Part shown: positions 26,264-35,767 of the stretch, piece after piece
Numbering within the stretch: the first letter of the stretch is position 1
How the letters are laid out: every line of letters begins with the position of its first letter
Assembly: GCA_024707205.1 (NCBI GenBank)
Contig: JANQAD010000001.1
Location: forward strand, 496,001-560,000
Reading direction: 5' to 3'
DNA length: 64,000 nt
Source of the DNA: Demequina sp.
GTDB lineage: Bacteria > Actinomycetota > Actinomycetes > Actinomycetales > Demequinaceae
Position numbers and translations under genes: made by a program
Notes under the pieces: generated by a model
The model's input: the letters and a program-made list of their open reading frames with translations, nothing else
The model's database searches: none
What the model was told of the DNA's origin: nothing

Positions 26264-27019
26264 TCAGCTCTGCCCGCGCGAGGGCTCCCCCTCCGGTTCC
26301 GTGGCCGCGGGGGTGGTGGCGAGCCTGACGGCCTCCACTGGATCGTCGGTGATCGCGAACAGGTCGAGATCCGGGCTGGCGATCTTGCCGCTCGGCTCCA
26401 CGGTTGACCGCAGCCAATCGGCGAGCCCATCCCAGTAGTCGTGGCCGAACAGCACGATCGGGAAGCGCGTGATCGTGCGCGTCTGGACCAGGGTCAGCGC
26501 CTCGAAGAGTTCGTCGAAGGTGCCGAAGCCTCCCGGGAGCACGATGAACCCCTGCGAGTACTTGACGAAGCACGTCTTGCGCGCGAAGAAATACCGGAAG
26601 TTGATGCCGAGGTTGACGAACTTGTTGACGCCCTGCTCGTGCGGAAGCTCGATGCCCAGGCCAACGGATACGCCGCCCGCGTCGAAGGCGCCCCTGTTGG
26701 CGGCCTCCATGACGCCCGGCCCGCCGCCCGTGATCACCGCGAAGCCGGCATCGACCAGGAGGCGACCGATCTCGCGTCCCGCCTCGTATTCCTTGGTTCC
26801 GCGACGCGTGCGCGCGGAGCCGAACACCGAGATCGCGGGGCCGAGCTCGGCGAGCGCGCCAAAGCCCTCAACGAACTCCGACTGGATCCGCAACACCCGC
26901 CAGGGGTCGTGATGCAGCCAGTCGACGTTCTCCTGGTCCTTGAGCAGCGCGCCGGTCGTTGAGGTCTTCGGGACGTTCTTGCCGCGCAGAATCACGGGGC
27001 CCTTGCGGTACGTCGGCAT
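26264..27019 (-). CDS. LOG-family (TIGR00730) Rossmann-fold protein
   Basis: 251 aa. Diagnostic motifs: GGGPGVMEAANRGA and PGGFGTFDELFEALTLVQ. Family members hydrolyse cytokinin-type or purine nucleoside 5'-monophosphates to free base and ribose-5-phosphate; the natural substrate in bacteria is unsure. AAGGAG precedes the ATG at 27019. It follows dapE by 9 bp, a linkage also found in M. tuberculosis. Confidence 0.87.
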   Translation of the reverse strand: MPTYRKGPVILRGKNVPKTSTTGALLKDQENVDWLHHDPWRVLRIQSEFVEGFGALAELGPAISVFGSARTRRGTKEYEAGREIGRLLVDAGFAVITGGGPGVMEAANRGAFDAGGVSVGLGIELPHEQGVNKFVNLGINFRYFFARKTCFVKYSQGFIVLPGGFGTFDELFEALTLVQTRTITRFPIVLFGHDYWDGLADWLRSTVEPSGKIASPDLDLFAITDDPVEAVRLATTPAATEPEGEPSRGQS

Positions 27020-27028
27020 GCGTGCTCC

Positions 27029-28111
27029 TTAGGAAAGCCAGGCCGCGAGCGCCACGCGGCAGTTCTCGATATCGCTGACGGGGCACGCCTCGTTGTCTGC
27101 GTGCGCGAGTTCGGGATCACCAGGGCCAAAGTTCACGGCGGGGATGCCCAGTTCGCCGAAGCGTGCCACGTCCGTCCAGCCAAGCTTGGCTCTGGGTTCA
27201 CTGCCCGACGCTGTGGTCACCGCTCGCACGAAGTCCTTCGCGATCTCGGCGTCCAGTCCCGGGCGTGCGCCCGCGGAGAGGTCGGTGAAGGTCAGGTCCC
27301 AGTCGGACAGTCCGGCCCCGGAGACCACGTGCTTGAGCCGGTCCTGGGCCTCCTCGATGGACCACGCAGGCGCAAAGCGGTAGTTCACGGTCACGATGCA
27401 CTCGTCGGGCACCACGTTGCCAGCGATGCCGCCGCGAATGCCCACCGCGTTCAGGCCCTCGCGGTAGTCGAGGCCGTCAACGGCGATGGTCTCTGCCGGG
27501 TGGGCCGCGAGCTTCGCGAGCAGCGGCGTCGCGCCGTGAATCGCGTTCACGCCCTTCCACGAACGCGCAGAGTGAGCCGCCACTCCCCCGATCCGCACCT
27601 CCGCGCGCAGGGTGCCGTTGCATCCGCCCTCGATCTGGCAGGAGGTTGGCTCGCCGAGGATCGCGAAGTCTCCCGCGAGCCACTCCGGGTGGTTGCGCGC
27701 CACCCGGCCCAACCCGTTGCGACTGGCCTCAACCTCCTCGAGGTCGTAGAAGATCCAGGTGACGTCGTGACGGGGCGCGGAGAGTTCCACCGCGAGGGAC
27801 AGGGCAACGGCGACGCCCGCCTTCATGTCCACAGATCCGCGGCCCACCAGCGAATCGCCGTCGAGGCGAGCGGGAACGTTGTTCTTGATCGGCACCGTGT
27901 CGAGGTGCCCGGCGATGAGGATGCGGTGCTCGCGACCGAGCGCGGTGCGGGCGAGCACCGCGTTGCCGTCTCGAAGCACCTCGAGGTGCGATGCGCCGCG
28001 CAGCGCCGCCTCAACGGCGTCGGCGATTGCTGCCTCGTCCCCGCTCACGGAGGGGATGTCGATGAGGTGCCGCGCCAGCTCGGCGACAGGGGCGTGCGCG
28101 TCCAGCTCCAT
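27029..28111 (-). CDS. dapE: succinyl-diaminopimelate desuccinylase
   Basis: 360 aa M20 metallopeptidase that releases L,L-diaminopimelate and succinate in lysine and peptidoglycan synthesis. Metal and catalytic regions: [33 protein letters not shown] and [14 protein letters not shown]. The ATG at 28111 is preceded by TAGGCT and 7 bases (leaderless type). It is divergent from dapD across 49 bp, so the two successive enzymes share one control region. Confidence 0.92.
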   Translation of the reverse strand: MELDAHAPVAELARHLIDIPSVSGDEAAIADAVEAALRGASHLEVLRDGNAVLARTALGREHRILIAGHLDTVPIKNNVPARLDGDSLVGRGSVDMKAGVAVALSLAVELSAPRHDVTWIFYDLEEVEASRNGLGRVARNHPEWLAGDFAILGEPTSCQIEGGCNGTLRAEVRIGGVAAHSARSWKGVNAIHGATPLLAKLAAHPAETIAVDGLDYREGLNAVGIRGGIAGNVVPDECIVTVNYRFAPAWSIEEAQDRLKHVVSGAGLSDWDLTFTDLSAGARPGLDAEIAKDFVRAVTTASGSEPRAKLGWTDVARFGELGIPAVNFGPGDPELAHADNEACPVSDIENCRVALAAWLS

Positions 28112-28118
28112 GCAGGCC

Positions 28119-28153
28119 AGCCTAGCGAGGCGCGGGCGCGCTCCCCGTACCAT
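28119..28153. promoter_or_regulatory. divergent leaderless promoters of dapE and dapD
   Basis: TAGGCT on the minus strand (28124-28119) is 7 bases before the dapE ATG. TACCAT on the plus strand (28148-28153) is 7 bases before the dapD ATG at 28161. Neither gene has an SD sequence. Confidence 0.5.
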
Positions 28154-28160
28154 TGACGCC

Positions 28161-29102
28161 ATGACCCGCACCGCCCACGGCTACGGCCTCGCGACCATCG
28201 CCGCCGACGGCACCGTCCTCGACACCTGGTATCCGGCCCCCGCTCTCGGCGAGCCGGAGGCAGGCCACGAGGCCCCCGAGTGGCTCAAGGGCCACGTGGA
28301 CGCGGTGCGCGGAGTAAGCGTGGAGGTGGTGTTCACCGAGGTGGACCTCGACGCTCCGCCCGCCACGGCGTCGGATGCCTACCTGCGGCTGCACCTGCTG
28401 AGCCACCGGCTCGCCCAGCCCCGCACCGTCAATCTGGACGGGCTGTTCGCGCGGCTCGCCAACGTTGTGTGGACGTCCGCGGGGCCGTGCGCCGTGGAGG
28501 GCTTCGAGTCGGTTCGCGCCCGCCTGCGCGCCGCGGGACAGCACGTGACCGTGTACGGCGTGGACAAGTTCCCGCGCATGGTCGACTACGTGGTGCCCAC
28601 GGGCGTGCGCATCGCCGACGCCGACCGGGTTCGCCTTGGGGCGCACCTCGCCGAGGGGACCACCGTGATGCACGAGGGCTTCGTCAATTACAACGCGGGC
28701 ACGCTCGGCGTGAGCATGGTCGAGGGCCGCATCAGCGCGGGCGTCGTGGTGGGGGACGGCTCCGACATCGGCGGGGGCGCGTCGATCATGGGGACGCTCT
28801 CCGGCGGGGGCAAAGAGGTCATCACGATCGGCAAGCGCTCGCTGCTGGGCGCGAACTCCGGGCTCGGCATCCCGCTCGGCGACGACTGCGTCGTGGAGGC
28901 CGGCCTCTACGTGACCGCCGGCGCCAAAGTGCTGCTGGTCGGCCAGAGCAACGACGATGGCACGGCACGCATCGTCAAGGCGCGCGACCTTGCGGGCCTC
29001 GACGGCCTGCTGTTCCGCCGGAACTCGCAGTCCGGCGCGCTCGAGGTGGTGCAGCGGCAAGGGGCCGGAGTGGAGCTCAACGCGGCGCTGCACGCGAACT
29101 GA
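28161..29102 (+). CDS. dapD: tetrahydrodipicolinate N-succinyltransferase
   Basis: 313 aa, the actinobacterial type of DapD. An N-terminal domain is followed by a left-handed beta-helix ([51 protein letters not shown]) and a C-terminal domain. It succinylates tetrahydrodipicolinate ahead of DapC and DapE, both also in this window. Its stop overlaps the next gene's ATG (TGATG). Confidence 0.93.
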   Translation: MTRTAHGYGLATIAADGTVLDTWYPAPALGEPEAGHEAPEWLKGHVDAVRGVSVEVVFTEVDLDAPPATASDAYLRLHLLSHRLAQPRTVNLDGLFARLANVVWTSAGPCAVEGFESVRARLRAAGQHVTVYGVDKFPRMVDYVVPTGVRIADADRVRLGAHLAEGTTVMHEGFVNYNAGTLGVSMVEGRISAGVVVGDGSDIGGGASIMGTLSGGGKEVITIGKRSLLGANSGLGIPLGDDCVVEAGLYVTAGAKVLLVGQSNDDGTARIVKARDLAGLDGLLFRRNSQSGALEVVQRQGAGVELNAALHAN

Positions 29103-29980
29103 TGGCTCGCTCCGGAGGCTTCTGGGCGAGCATCGTCTTTGGCGGCGCCGCGCTCGGGGCCGTGGTCGGCACCGCCTACTTCGTGTCGCACTACCAACCG
29201 GTCACCCACGACAACATGTGCGTCGTGACGGCGCAGGACGGCAGCACGTACGTGCGCACGGCGGAGGCCGCGAACAATGCGGCGCTCGTCGCCGCCACGG
29301 GCGTGCGTCGCGACATGAGCACGTTCGCCTCCACGATCGCTGTCGCCACGGCCATCCAGGAGTCCGGGCTCCGCAACCTCGACTACGGCGACCGGGACTC
29401 GCTTGGGCTGTTCCAGCAGCGCGCCTCTCAAGGCTGGGGCACCGAGGAGCAGATCCAGGATCCCCACTACGCCACGAACACCTTTTACAGGCGCCTCAAG
29501 AACATCGACGGCTGGGAGCAGATGCGCGTGACCGACGCCGCCCAGGCCGTGCAGCGGAGCGGCTTTCCTGAGGCCTACGAGGAGCACGCCGCCGAGGGTG
29601 CCGCTTGGGCCGGTGCCGTCCGCGGTGAGACCCCCTTCGCCGCGATCGAGTGCGACCTCGACGCGGCGGACAGCGTAAACACCGCGCAGGCGTTCGTGGA
29701 GCGCATCGAGGCCGACTACGGGCACTTCCACTACACGGTGGTCATCCTCGCCCGCAATGACAGGGCGGTGCTGCTCGGCATCACCGCCGATTCGGGCGAG
29801 CCCAAGGACCTCGACGCGATCGCCAACTGGTCCGTCGCCGTAGCCGACGAGGAATCGGTCGCGTCCGTGCGCTACGGAGACGTGGAGTGGCTCAGGGAGC
29901 AGGGCGTGGCCGACGCGGAGAGTCCCCTGGCTTTCGACGGCGTTCGGGTTGGCCTGATGACGGCCCTTCCCGCCGACTAG
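29102..29980 (+). CDS. membrane-anchored lysozyme-like-fold protein, coupled to dapD
   Basis: 292 aa. One N-terminal transmembrane or signal-anchor helix (SIVFGGAALGAVVGTAYFV), then an extracytoplasmic domain. The block AIQESGLRNLDYGDRDSLG and LFQQRASQGWGTEEQI resembles the lysozyme-like domain of actinobacterial cell-wall proteins, with a glutamate in the expected catalytic position. The C-terminal half is not recognised. Translational overlap with dapD suggests a link between precursor supply and wall remodelling; that is inference. It overlaps the converging PH-domain gene by 4 bp. Confidence 0.62.
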   Translation: MARSGGFWASIVFGGAALGAVVGTAYFVSHYQPVTHDNMCVVTAQDGSTYVRTAEAANNAALVAATGVRRDMSTFASTIAVATAIQESGLRNLDYGDRDSLGLFQQRASQGWGTEEQIQDPHYATNTFYRRLKNIDGWEQMRVTDAAQAVQRSGFPEAYEEHAAEGAAWAGAVRGETPFAAIECDLDAADSVNTAQAFVERIEADYGHFHYTVVILARNDRAVLLGITADSGEPKDLDAIANWSVAVADEESVASVRYGDVEWLREQGVADAESPLAFDGVRVGLMTALPAD

Positions 29981-30435
29981 CGCGCCCGGGCCGCGGCCTT
30001 GGCGGCGCGCACGGCCTCCACCCAGCCGTCCACGGTGTCCTCCGAGCCGGCGGCATTGGCCTGCATCTTCAGGGCAAGGATGTCGCGCTCCTCGCCGTCC
30101 CGGTAGACGATCTGCACCGCGAGGAAGTGCACCCTGCCTTTGGTGAGGTGCTTGCGGACCTGGGAGATCTCGCTCCAGGGGGTGACGTAGTTGAGGCGGA
30201 AGGGGTTCGGCTCCCACAGCCCGTCCTCGTCGAGCCGAACGCGCAGCGTGGCGGTGCGCACGCACAGGTACGCGAAGAACACCGCGGGGATGGCGAGGAC
30301 GAGGGCGAAGAGCTTGAACCAGCCTTGGTTGAACGTTGCACCGCCCACGGCGAGCGCTCCCGTGATGATGGCCAGCATGCCCATGAGCAGCGACTGGCGC
30401 GTCGCCTTGGGGTGGCGGAGGTAGCCCGGTGTCAT
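29977..30435 (-). CDS. membrane protein with bacterial PH-like domain
   Basis: 152 aa. Two hydrophobic segments near the N-terminus (LLMGMLAIITGALAVGGATF and FKLFALVLAIPAVFFAYLCV) are followed by a soluble domain, TATLRVRLDEDGLW with WSEISQVRKH, that looks like the PH-like fold of actinobacterial membrane proteins. The ATG overlaps the gltA stop (ATGA). Function unknown. Confidence 0.65.
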   Translation of the reverse strand: MTPGYLRHPKATRQSLLMGMLAIITGALAVGGATFNQGWFKLFALVLAIPAVFFAYLCVRTATLRVRLDEDGLWEPNPFRLNYVTPWSEISQVRKHLTKGRVHFLAVQIVYRDGEERDILALKMQANAAGSEDTVDGWVEAVRAAKAAARAR

Positions 30436-31727
30436 TCCTCGCGGTCGGCGAGGGCAACGTAGTCGCGCTCGACCTCTCCTACATAGATCTGCCGGGGGCG
30501 ACCGATCTTGGTGCGCGGGTCGAGCAGCATCTCGCGGTAATGCGCGATCCAGCCCGGCATCCTGCCGAGCGCGAAGAGCGGCGTGAACATGGGGGTCGGG
30601 AAGCCCATCGCCGAGTACAGCAGGCCCGTGTAGAAGTCCACGTTCGGGTACAGCTTGCGCTCGATGAAGTAGTCGTCGGACAGTGCGATGGCCTCGAGCC
30701 GCTTCGCCATCTCGAACGTCTCGCCGTCGGCGCCAAGGTGGTCCAGCACCTCGTCCGCGACCTTCTTCACCACGGCACCGCGCGGGTCGTACGACTTGTA
30801 CACGCGGTGGCCGAAGCCCATCAGCCGAGCACCCTCAGCCTTGTCCTTGACCTTGGCGACGAACTGCTCGACCGTGTCCCCAGAGGCCTTGATCTCGTCG
30901 AACATGCGAAGCGCCGCCTCGTTGGCGCCGCCGTGGAGCGGCCCGGAGAGGGCCCCGACTCCGGCCGAGACCGACGCGTAGATGTTCGCGCGCGAGGAGC
31001 CCACGATCCGCACCGTGGACGTGGAGCAGTTCTGCTCGTGGTCCGCGTGCAGAATCAGCAGGAGGTCGAGCGCGCGGCGCACCACGGGGTCCACGTCGAG
31101 CGCACCCGCGTCGTCGGAGAAGGCGATCCGCAGGAACTCGGTGACGTAGTGGCCGCCAGCGAACGGCTCGATCAGGTCACGGCCTGTTGACCGGCGCTGC
31201 AGGTAGGCGACCACGGTTGCGCTCTTCGCGAGCAGCAGCACGGTCGCGAGCTCGATCGCGTCCTCGTCCTCTCCAACGGACTCCGGGTAGAACGTCGAGA
31301 GCGCACTGATGGCCCCAGACAGGATCGCCATGGGGTGCGCGTCGCGCGGGAACGCCTCGAGGAACGACTTGATGCCCGAGTGGACGTGCATGTGGCGTGC
31401 GACGCGGTTGTTGAAGGCCTGCAACTGATCAACCGACGGCAGCTCGCCGTGGATCAGCAGGTAGGCGACCTCGAGGAAGGTCGAGTGCTCCGCGAGCTGC
31501 TCGATGGGGTAACCGCGGTAGCGCAGGATGCCCGCGTCGCCGTCGATGTACGTGATGGAGCTCTCGCACGAGGACGTGTTCATGAACCCGGGATCCACGG
31601 TCACGAGCCCCGTGTCCCGCAGCAGCGTCGTGATCGCGATTCCGTCGTTGCCGACCGTCGCGCGCTCGAGTCCGAGTTCCTTTGTGCTGCCGTCGATCGT
31701 GAGTCGAGCATCAACCACGGTGCCCAT
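30432..31727 (-). CDS. gltA: citrate synthase
   Basis: 431 aa type II (hexameric-type) citrate synthase: oxaloacetate plus acetyl-CoA to citrate. Motifs: ILRYRGYPIEQLAE, HADHEQNCSTSTVR, SGPLHGGANEAAL with the catalytic His, GFGHRVYKSYDPRG and the C-terminal FALGRMPGWIAHYRE. GGAGGTTGC precedes the ATG at 31727; the longer upstream frame is rejected. It feeds the same cycle as sdhCDAB and fumC in this window. Confidence 0.95.
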   Translation of the reverse strand: MGTVVDARLTIDGSTKELGLERATVGNDGIAITTLLRDTGLVTVDPGFMNTSSCESSITYIDGDAGILRYRGYPIEQLAEHSTFLEVAYLLIHGELPSVDQLQAFNNRVARHMHVHSGIKSFLEAFPRDAHPMAILSGAISALSTFYPESVGEDEDAIELATVLLLAKSATVVAYLQRRSTGRDLIEPFAGGHYVTEFLRIAFSDDAGALDVDPVVRRALDLLLILHADHEQNCSTSTVRIVGSSRANIYASVSAGVGALSGPLHGGANEAALRMFDEIKASGDTVEQFVAKVKDKAEGARLMGFGHRVYKSYDPRGAVVKKVADEVLDHLGADGETFEMAKRLEAIALSDDYFIERKLYPNVDFYTGLLYSAMGFPTPMFTPLFALGRMPGWIAHYREMLLDPRTKIGRPRQIYVGEVERDYVALADREE

Positions 31728-31764
31728 GCAACCTCCAGGCAGTTTCGCTTGAGAATTTGTAGTT

Positions 31765-31770
31765 AGTTTA
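31765..31770 (-). promoter_or_regulatory. -10 element of gltA
   Basis: TAAACT on the minus strand in an unusually AT-rich stretch, overlapping the dapC stop codon, about 38 bp before the gltA ATG. No convincing -35. Confidence 0.35.
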
Positions 31771-32880
31771 CCTGGCGTTGGTGAGCCGCAAAGCCGCTGT
31801 CTGCACCCGCTCGTCAGTCGCCGTGAGCGCCACGCGCACATGCCTGCGGCCGGCCGCCCCGTAGAAAGAACCTGGTGCGGCGAGGATGCCGAGCGACGCG
31901 AGCCAAGCGATCGACTCCCAGCAGTCCTCGTCTCGCGTCGCCCACAGATAGAGCCCCGCGCGCGAGTGATCTATGCGGAAACCGGCCGTTTCTAGGCCCG
32001 ACGCCAGGGTCGCCCGCCTGCGTCCGTACAGTTCGCGTTGGGCCGCCACATGCTCGTCGTCTCCAAGCGCGGCGGTCATCGCCACCTGCACGGGGCCGGG
32101 CACGATGAAGCCCGCATGCTTGCGCACCTCGAGAAGGCGAGAGATGACGGCGGGGTCTCCCGCGGCGAAGGCCGCGCGATATCCGGCGAGGCTGGACTGC
32201 TTCGACAGCGAGTACACGGCCACGACGCCTTCCGTGGACCCGCCGCACACGTCGGGATCGAGGATCGATGGCGCGCCTCCCTCGCCCGACCACGTGAGCT
32301 CCGCGTAGCACTCGTCGGAGAACACGACGGCGCCGATGGACCGAGCGGCGCCAACAACGGCCGCAAGTTCCTCGCGGGTGGAGACCGCGCCCGTGGGGTT
32401 GGACGGCGAGTTGACCCACACCACCTTCACCCCCGGCACATCCACCCACTCCGCGGGGGTGTCCGAGGGCAGCGACGTGGCCCCGGCGAGCCGCGCGCCC
32501 ACGTCGTAGGTGGGGTACGCGACGGTCGGGTGCACGATGACGTCGCCCTCGCCGAACCCGAGCAGCGCGGGAGCGAGCGCCACGAACTCCTTTGACCCAA
32601 CCGTCGGCAGGACCGCGGAAGGGTCCAGATCCGCCACGCCCCGGCGTCGGGCAAACCAGGCGACAACGGCCTCCCTGAGCGCGGCCGTGCCGTGCGTCGT
32701 CGGGTACCCAGGGGAATCTGCGGCGGCGCGCAGCGCATCCTGAATCACCGCCGGGGTGGGATCGACGGGCGTGCCCACGGACAGGTCAACCAAGCCGTCA
32801 GGGTGGCGCGCTGCCGTGGTGCGGTACGGCGTCAGCGAGTCCCAGGGAAAGTCAGGGAGCGATTCGGGCTTGAGGCCCAT
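31768..32880 (-). CDS. dapC: succinyldiaminopimelate transaminase
   Basis: 370 aa fold-type I aminotransferase. The PLP lysine is in SLSKQSSLAGYR; other landmarks are PSNPTGAV, FSDECYAELTW and the start motif FPWDSLTPY. It transfers an amino group from glutamate to N-succinyl-ketopimelate. The adjacent ferredoxin gene ends 3 bp upstream, the same fdxC-dapC pair known from mycobacteria and streptomycetes, which supports dapC over other aminotransferase names. Confidence 0.88.
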   Translation of the reverse strand: MGLKPESLPDFPWDSLTPYRTTAARHPDGLVDLSVGTPVDPTPAVIQDALRAAADSPGYPTTHGTAALREAVVAWFARRRGVADLDPSAVLPTVGSKEFVALAPALLGFGEGDVIVHPTVAYPTYDVGARLAGATSLPSDTPAEWVDVPGVKVVWVNSPSNPTGAVSTREELAAVVGAARSIGAVVFSDECYAELTWSGEGGAPSILDPDVCGGSTEGVVAVYSLSKQSSLAGYRAAFAAGDPAVISRLLEVRKHAGFIVPGPVQVAMTAALGDDEHVAAQRELYGRRRATLASGLETAGFRIDHSRAGLYLWATRDEDCWESIAWLASLGILAAPGSFYGAAGRRHVRVALTATDERVQTAALRLTNAR

Positions 32881-32883
32881 CGC

Positions 32884-33207
32884 CTACTCGTGATTCTGCG
32901 GCGGGAGCGCCTTGATGATGTCGTGATCGTGCTCGATGAGCCCCATCTTGGCGGCACCGCCAGGCGACCCGATCTCCGAGAAGAACTCGACGTTCGCGGT
33001 GTAGAACTCGGCCCACTTGTCGGGCACGTCATCCTCGTAGTAGATCGCCTCCACCGGGCACACCGGCTCGCACGCGCCGCAGTCGACGCACTCGTCCGGG
33101 TGGATGTAGAGCGAACGTTCGCCCTCGTAGATGCAGTCCACGGGACACTCGTCGATGCATGCCTTGTCCTTGACATCAACACAGGGCAGGGCGATGACGT
33201 ACGTCAC
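32884..33207 (-). CDS. fdxC: 7Fe-type ferredoxin
   Basis: 107 aa. The 3Fe-4S site is in CVDVKDKACIDECPVDC and the 4Fe-4S site in CVDCGACEPVCPVEAI; the C-terminal extension (DKWAEFYTANVEFF) is typical of actinobacterial FdxA/FdxC. It is a low-potential electron carrier, often for cytochromes P450 or as a general donor. The start is GTG at 33207 with GGAGA upstream. A -10-like TATGAT lies at 33247-33242. Confidence 0.9.
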   Translation of the reverse strand: MTYVIALPCVDVKDKACIDECPVDCIYEGERSLYIHPDECVDCGACEPVCPVEAIYYEDDVPDKWAEFYTANVEFFSEIGSPGGAAKMGLIEHDHDIIKALPPQNHE

Positions 33208-33241
33208 TTACGGTCTCCTCGAACTCTGGCTGGCACTTGTC

Positions 33242-33247
33242 ATCATA
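33242..33247 (-). promoter_or_regulatory. -10 element of the fdxC-dapC unit
   Basis: TATGAT on the minus strand, 34 bp before the fdxC GTG, in a locally AT-rich stretch (CATCATATCG). No clear -35. Confidence 0.4.
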
Positions 33248-33286
33248 TCGCGCGGGTTTGGGGTGCCCGACGGCGTGGCTGGGCGG

Positions 33287-34273
33287 TCAGCCCGTGCACT
33301 TCTGGCCGTTGTCGGGCTTGTATGTCCAGGTCCACGAACGCTTCTCGATGAGCTCATCGTCGTGGTACACCCAGCGAGTGTTGGTGATCTTGAATCCCGG
33401 CTCGCCGTTGCCTTTAGGGACACATCCGGCGCCCGCCACCTCGACCACGTGGGGCTGCACAAAGTTGGTCTTCGGCGAGGCCTTGGTCTTGACCGTGTAG
33501 TACGGCGTGGACCAGATGTCGACGTAGAGATAGCCGTTCTCTACGTAGGAGTTCATGATCGCCGCATACGGAGTGGTGTTCGTGAACACCACGTTGATCT
33601 GGCCAACGTAGATGGTGCTCTCGCGGCCCGCCGGATAGCGCGGGAACCAAACCGAGTGGGGGCGGTGAGTGACGTCGTGGTAGCCCGCGAAGTACCCCGC
33701 GTTGTAGGTGGTGGTCGCCATCTGGGACAGCCCGCCGCCAATGCCGTTGGTGAGGACGCCGTTCACGATGACGTGCGCCTGGAAGTAACCGTTCTGCGCC
33801 GTGACCGGCCCGATGGTCTTGGTGAGGTCAAAGTCCTCTCCCGGCTTGATGACCGTGCCCGTGATGAGTTCGGCAGCGCGTACGAGGTTCTTGGTGCGGA
33901 CCGGTTCCGGGGTCAGGGGCGTCCTGAAGTGCGAGATGAGCGTGGTGAAGTCCTGCGTGGGGAGGTCCTCCGCGGTCACCTCCGGCTGCGTCTCGATGTA
34001 CGGAATGGGCGCGCTGCGGGAAGTGGTCTTGCCCGCCGCAATCACCGCGTCGTCCACACTGTCGACGTCGAGCTGGCGGCCCACCTCTCCCGTGGTCACC
34101 TTGAGCTTGTGTGCCTTGGTGAAGTAGTAGCTGGCCTCGCCCGGCTCGTTCTCGATCTTGGGGTACGCGGTGAGGATGAAGTCCGAGATCGGCTGACCTT
34201 GGACGGACCACACCAGGGCGCCGTCTTGCGCGGTGATGGTGGAGCTGGATGCGACGAGGGCGGCCGGGATCAC
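33287..34273 (-). pseudogene. VanW-family protein, C-terminal part separated by a frameshift
   Basis: 328 codons from a GTG at 34273 that overlaps the preceding stop (GTGA). It holds a peptidoglycan-binding-type repeat and then the VanW domain (GPVTAQNGYFQAHVIVNGV, GGGLSQMATTTYNAGYFAG, ESTIYVGQ). On its own it has no signal or anchor, although VanW domains act outside the cell. One missing base near 34298-34306 would join it to the upstream frame as PTLTGPNGDAVIPAAL, restoring a 681-aa protein. It is therefore read as the second half of one gene, though a coupled two-gene arrangement cannot be excluded. Confidence 0.72.
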
Positions 34274-35331
34274 GGCGTCGCCGTTGGGGCCGGTGAGCGT
34301 GGTGGGGCGGCGAAGACGTGCGCGTTGAGCGCCGCGGCAAGGGTCTTGGCCTCCTGGGTGGTGACGTCGGGGTCGGACACCTCCGCGGTCAGCGCGACCG
34401 GCTGCTTCGTTGGCCAGACCGCGAGGATGTCCTCGCGCGCGGCATTGCGATCCACCGTGATGGCCTGACTGCCCTCGGTGACGACGGCCGAGGCACCCGT
34501 GATCGTCACGCTAGCGTCGGCCCTGTTGGAGTCGAGCTGATCCGCGGCGGCGTTCACGGCGTCGGTGAAGGCCGGCTCCGCCACGGCGACAACCACATCG
34601 TGGTCGGTGCCCTCGCCTCGCCAGCGGTGCCACAGCACCGACGGGTCCAAGGTGAAGCCGCCCGCAGCGCTCACCGTGGCGTCCACATCCACGCTGAGCC
34701 CGGCTGTGGTCGCGTCCATCGTCGTCGACGCATCCCCCGCGGTGAGCGTGATGGGCGTCTGTGCCGCGATGGCGGCGAAGTCCCGCGTGATCTTGGTCGC
34801 CTCCGCCACCGTGTCTCCCGCGGGAACCCCCTCGATCGTGGTGCCGCTCGGGATCGCGTCGCGAAGGAAGAATGCGGCCGCCCCGTAGGCGACGAGCACG
34901 ATGGCGAGCACTCCCAGCCAGCCGAGCCACCGGCGGCGCTTCTTTGGCGGGTTGGAACCGAGCGCGATCGCGAACGACTCCGTGGGAGTCGGGTCCGTGG
35001 GATCGGGCTCCGGGACGGGGTACGGGGAGATCGCTGTGGCCGACGCCTCCTCCTGAACGGCGATCTCGCTCGTCTCCACCGCTTCGGGAGTCTCGAGAAC
35101 CTCGACCGCCGCCGGAGCCGCCAATGAGGCGCGCAAGGGCGAGATCGCCGGCGTCTCAACCACCGCCGTCTCAACCACAGACTGCTCGGCGGTCACCGCG
35201 GCGGCGACAACAGCGTCGGGCCTCTCGCGTGCCCCAGTGCGCTTGCGGAGCCCGCGGTGGGCGGGCGAGTTGCGGCGCGCGGCTATGCGGCGCTGGGCCT
35301 CAGCGTTGCGGTCGTCACGCGCCCGGGACAT
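34270..35331 (-). pseudogene. VanW-family protein, N-terminal part (membrane anchor and repeat domain)
   Basis: From the ATG at 35331: about 175 cytoplasmic residues rich in Ala, Glu and Pro, one transmembrane helix (WLGWLGVLAIVLVAYGAAAFF), then an extracytoplasmic region with TIEGVPAGDTVAEA and an LDSNRADASVTITG block like the YoaR-type repeats that precede VanW domains. The frame runs into AAPPRSPAPTATP and stops at 34270, out of frame with the VanW half. The start overlaps the upstream membrane-protein gene by 17 bp. The N-terminal tail carries one 11-mer copy (35211). Confidence 0.7.
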
Positions 35332-35701
35332 GTGCGGCCTCCCCCGTTGCGGGCGCCGCCGGCCGTCCCCGCCCAAGGAGGCGCGGGGGCAGCACGCAGG
35401 CGACCACGAATGCCGCGGTGCTCGCGTAGATCCACGCGTAGCCGAGACCGTCGCCAGCGATGAGCAGCGAGCCTCCAGGGCCGGGACGCGAGAAGAGGAA
35501 CGTCAGCGCGACGAACGGAACGGCGAACGCGATGATCGCGGACCAGCCGCCCCAGGCGCGGACGAAGACCGCTGCCATCAGTACCAGCAGAACAGCCAGG
35601 ATCACGCCGATCGGCGGGTAGCTCCTGTGCGCGATCGCGCCAACGCACGCGACGATGGCGCCCAGGACCGCGGAGACGACGATTTCGAGGGCGCGGCGCA
35701 T
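35315..35701 (-). CDS. small integral membrane protein, DUF6113-like
   Basis: 128 aa with four hydrophobic helices (LEIVVSAVLGAIVACVGAI, GVILAVLLVLMAAVFV, SAIIAFAVPFVALTFLF, IYASTAAFVVACVL). Its place between typA and the fdxC-dapC unit fits the DUF6113 family of actinobacteria, whose function is unknown; the family name is tentative. The ATG at 35701 is preceded by TATCCT and 7 bases (leaderless type). A 16-residue upstream extension is possible. Confidence 0.6.
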   Translation of the reverse strand: MRRALEIVVSAVLGAIVACVGAIAHRSYPPIGVILAVLLVLMAAVFVRAWGGWSAIIAFAVPFVALTFLFSRPGPGGSLLIAGDGLGYAWIYASTAAFVVACVLPPRLLGRGRPAAPATGEAAHVPGA

Positions 35702-35767
35702 GCGCTCAAGGATAGGCGAGGCGTGTCGCGGTCCCCGCCAGGCGAGCACGCGCGCCGGGGCCTTCGA

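Noticed and set aside
33260-33300. Terminator hairpin after the VanW gene
   Set aside because: Only a short GGGC/GCCC stem with no tail; not distinguishable from chance in this GC content.
34270-34273. Two separate translationally coupled genes for the VanW region
   Set aside because: The second frame would place a VanW domain without any export signal, and one base restores a normal 681-residue protein; kept as less likely.
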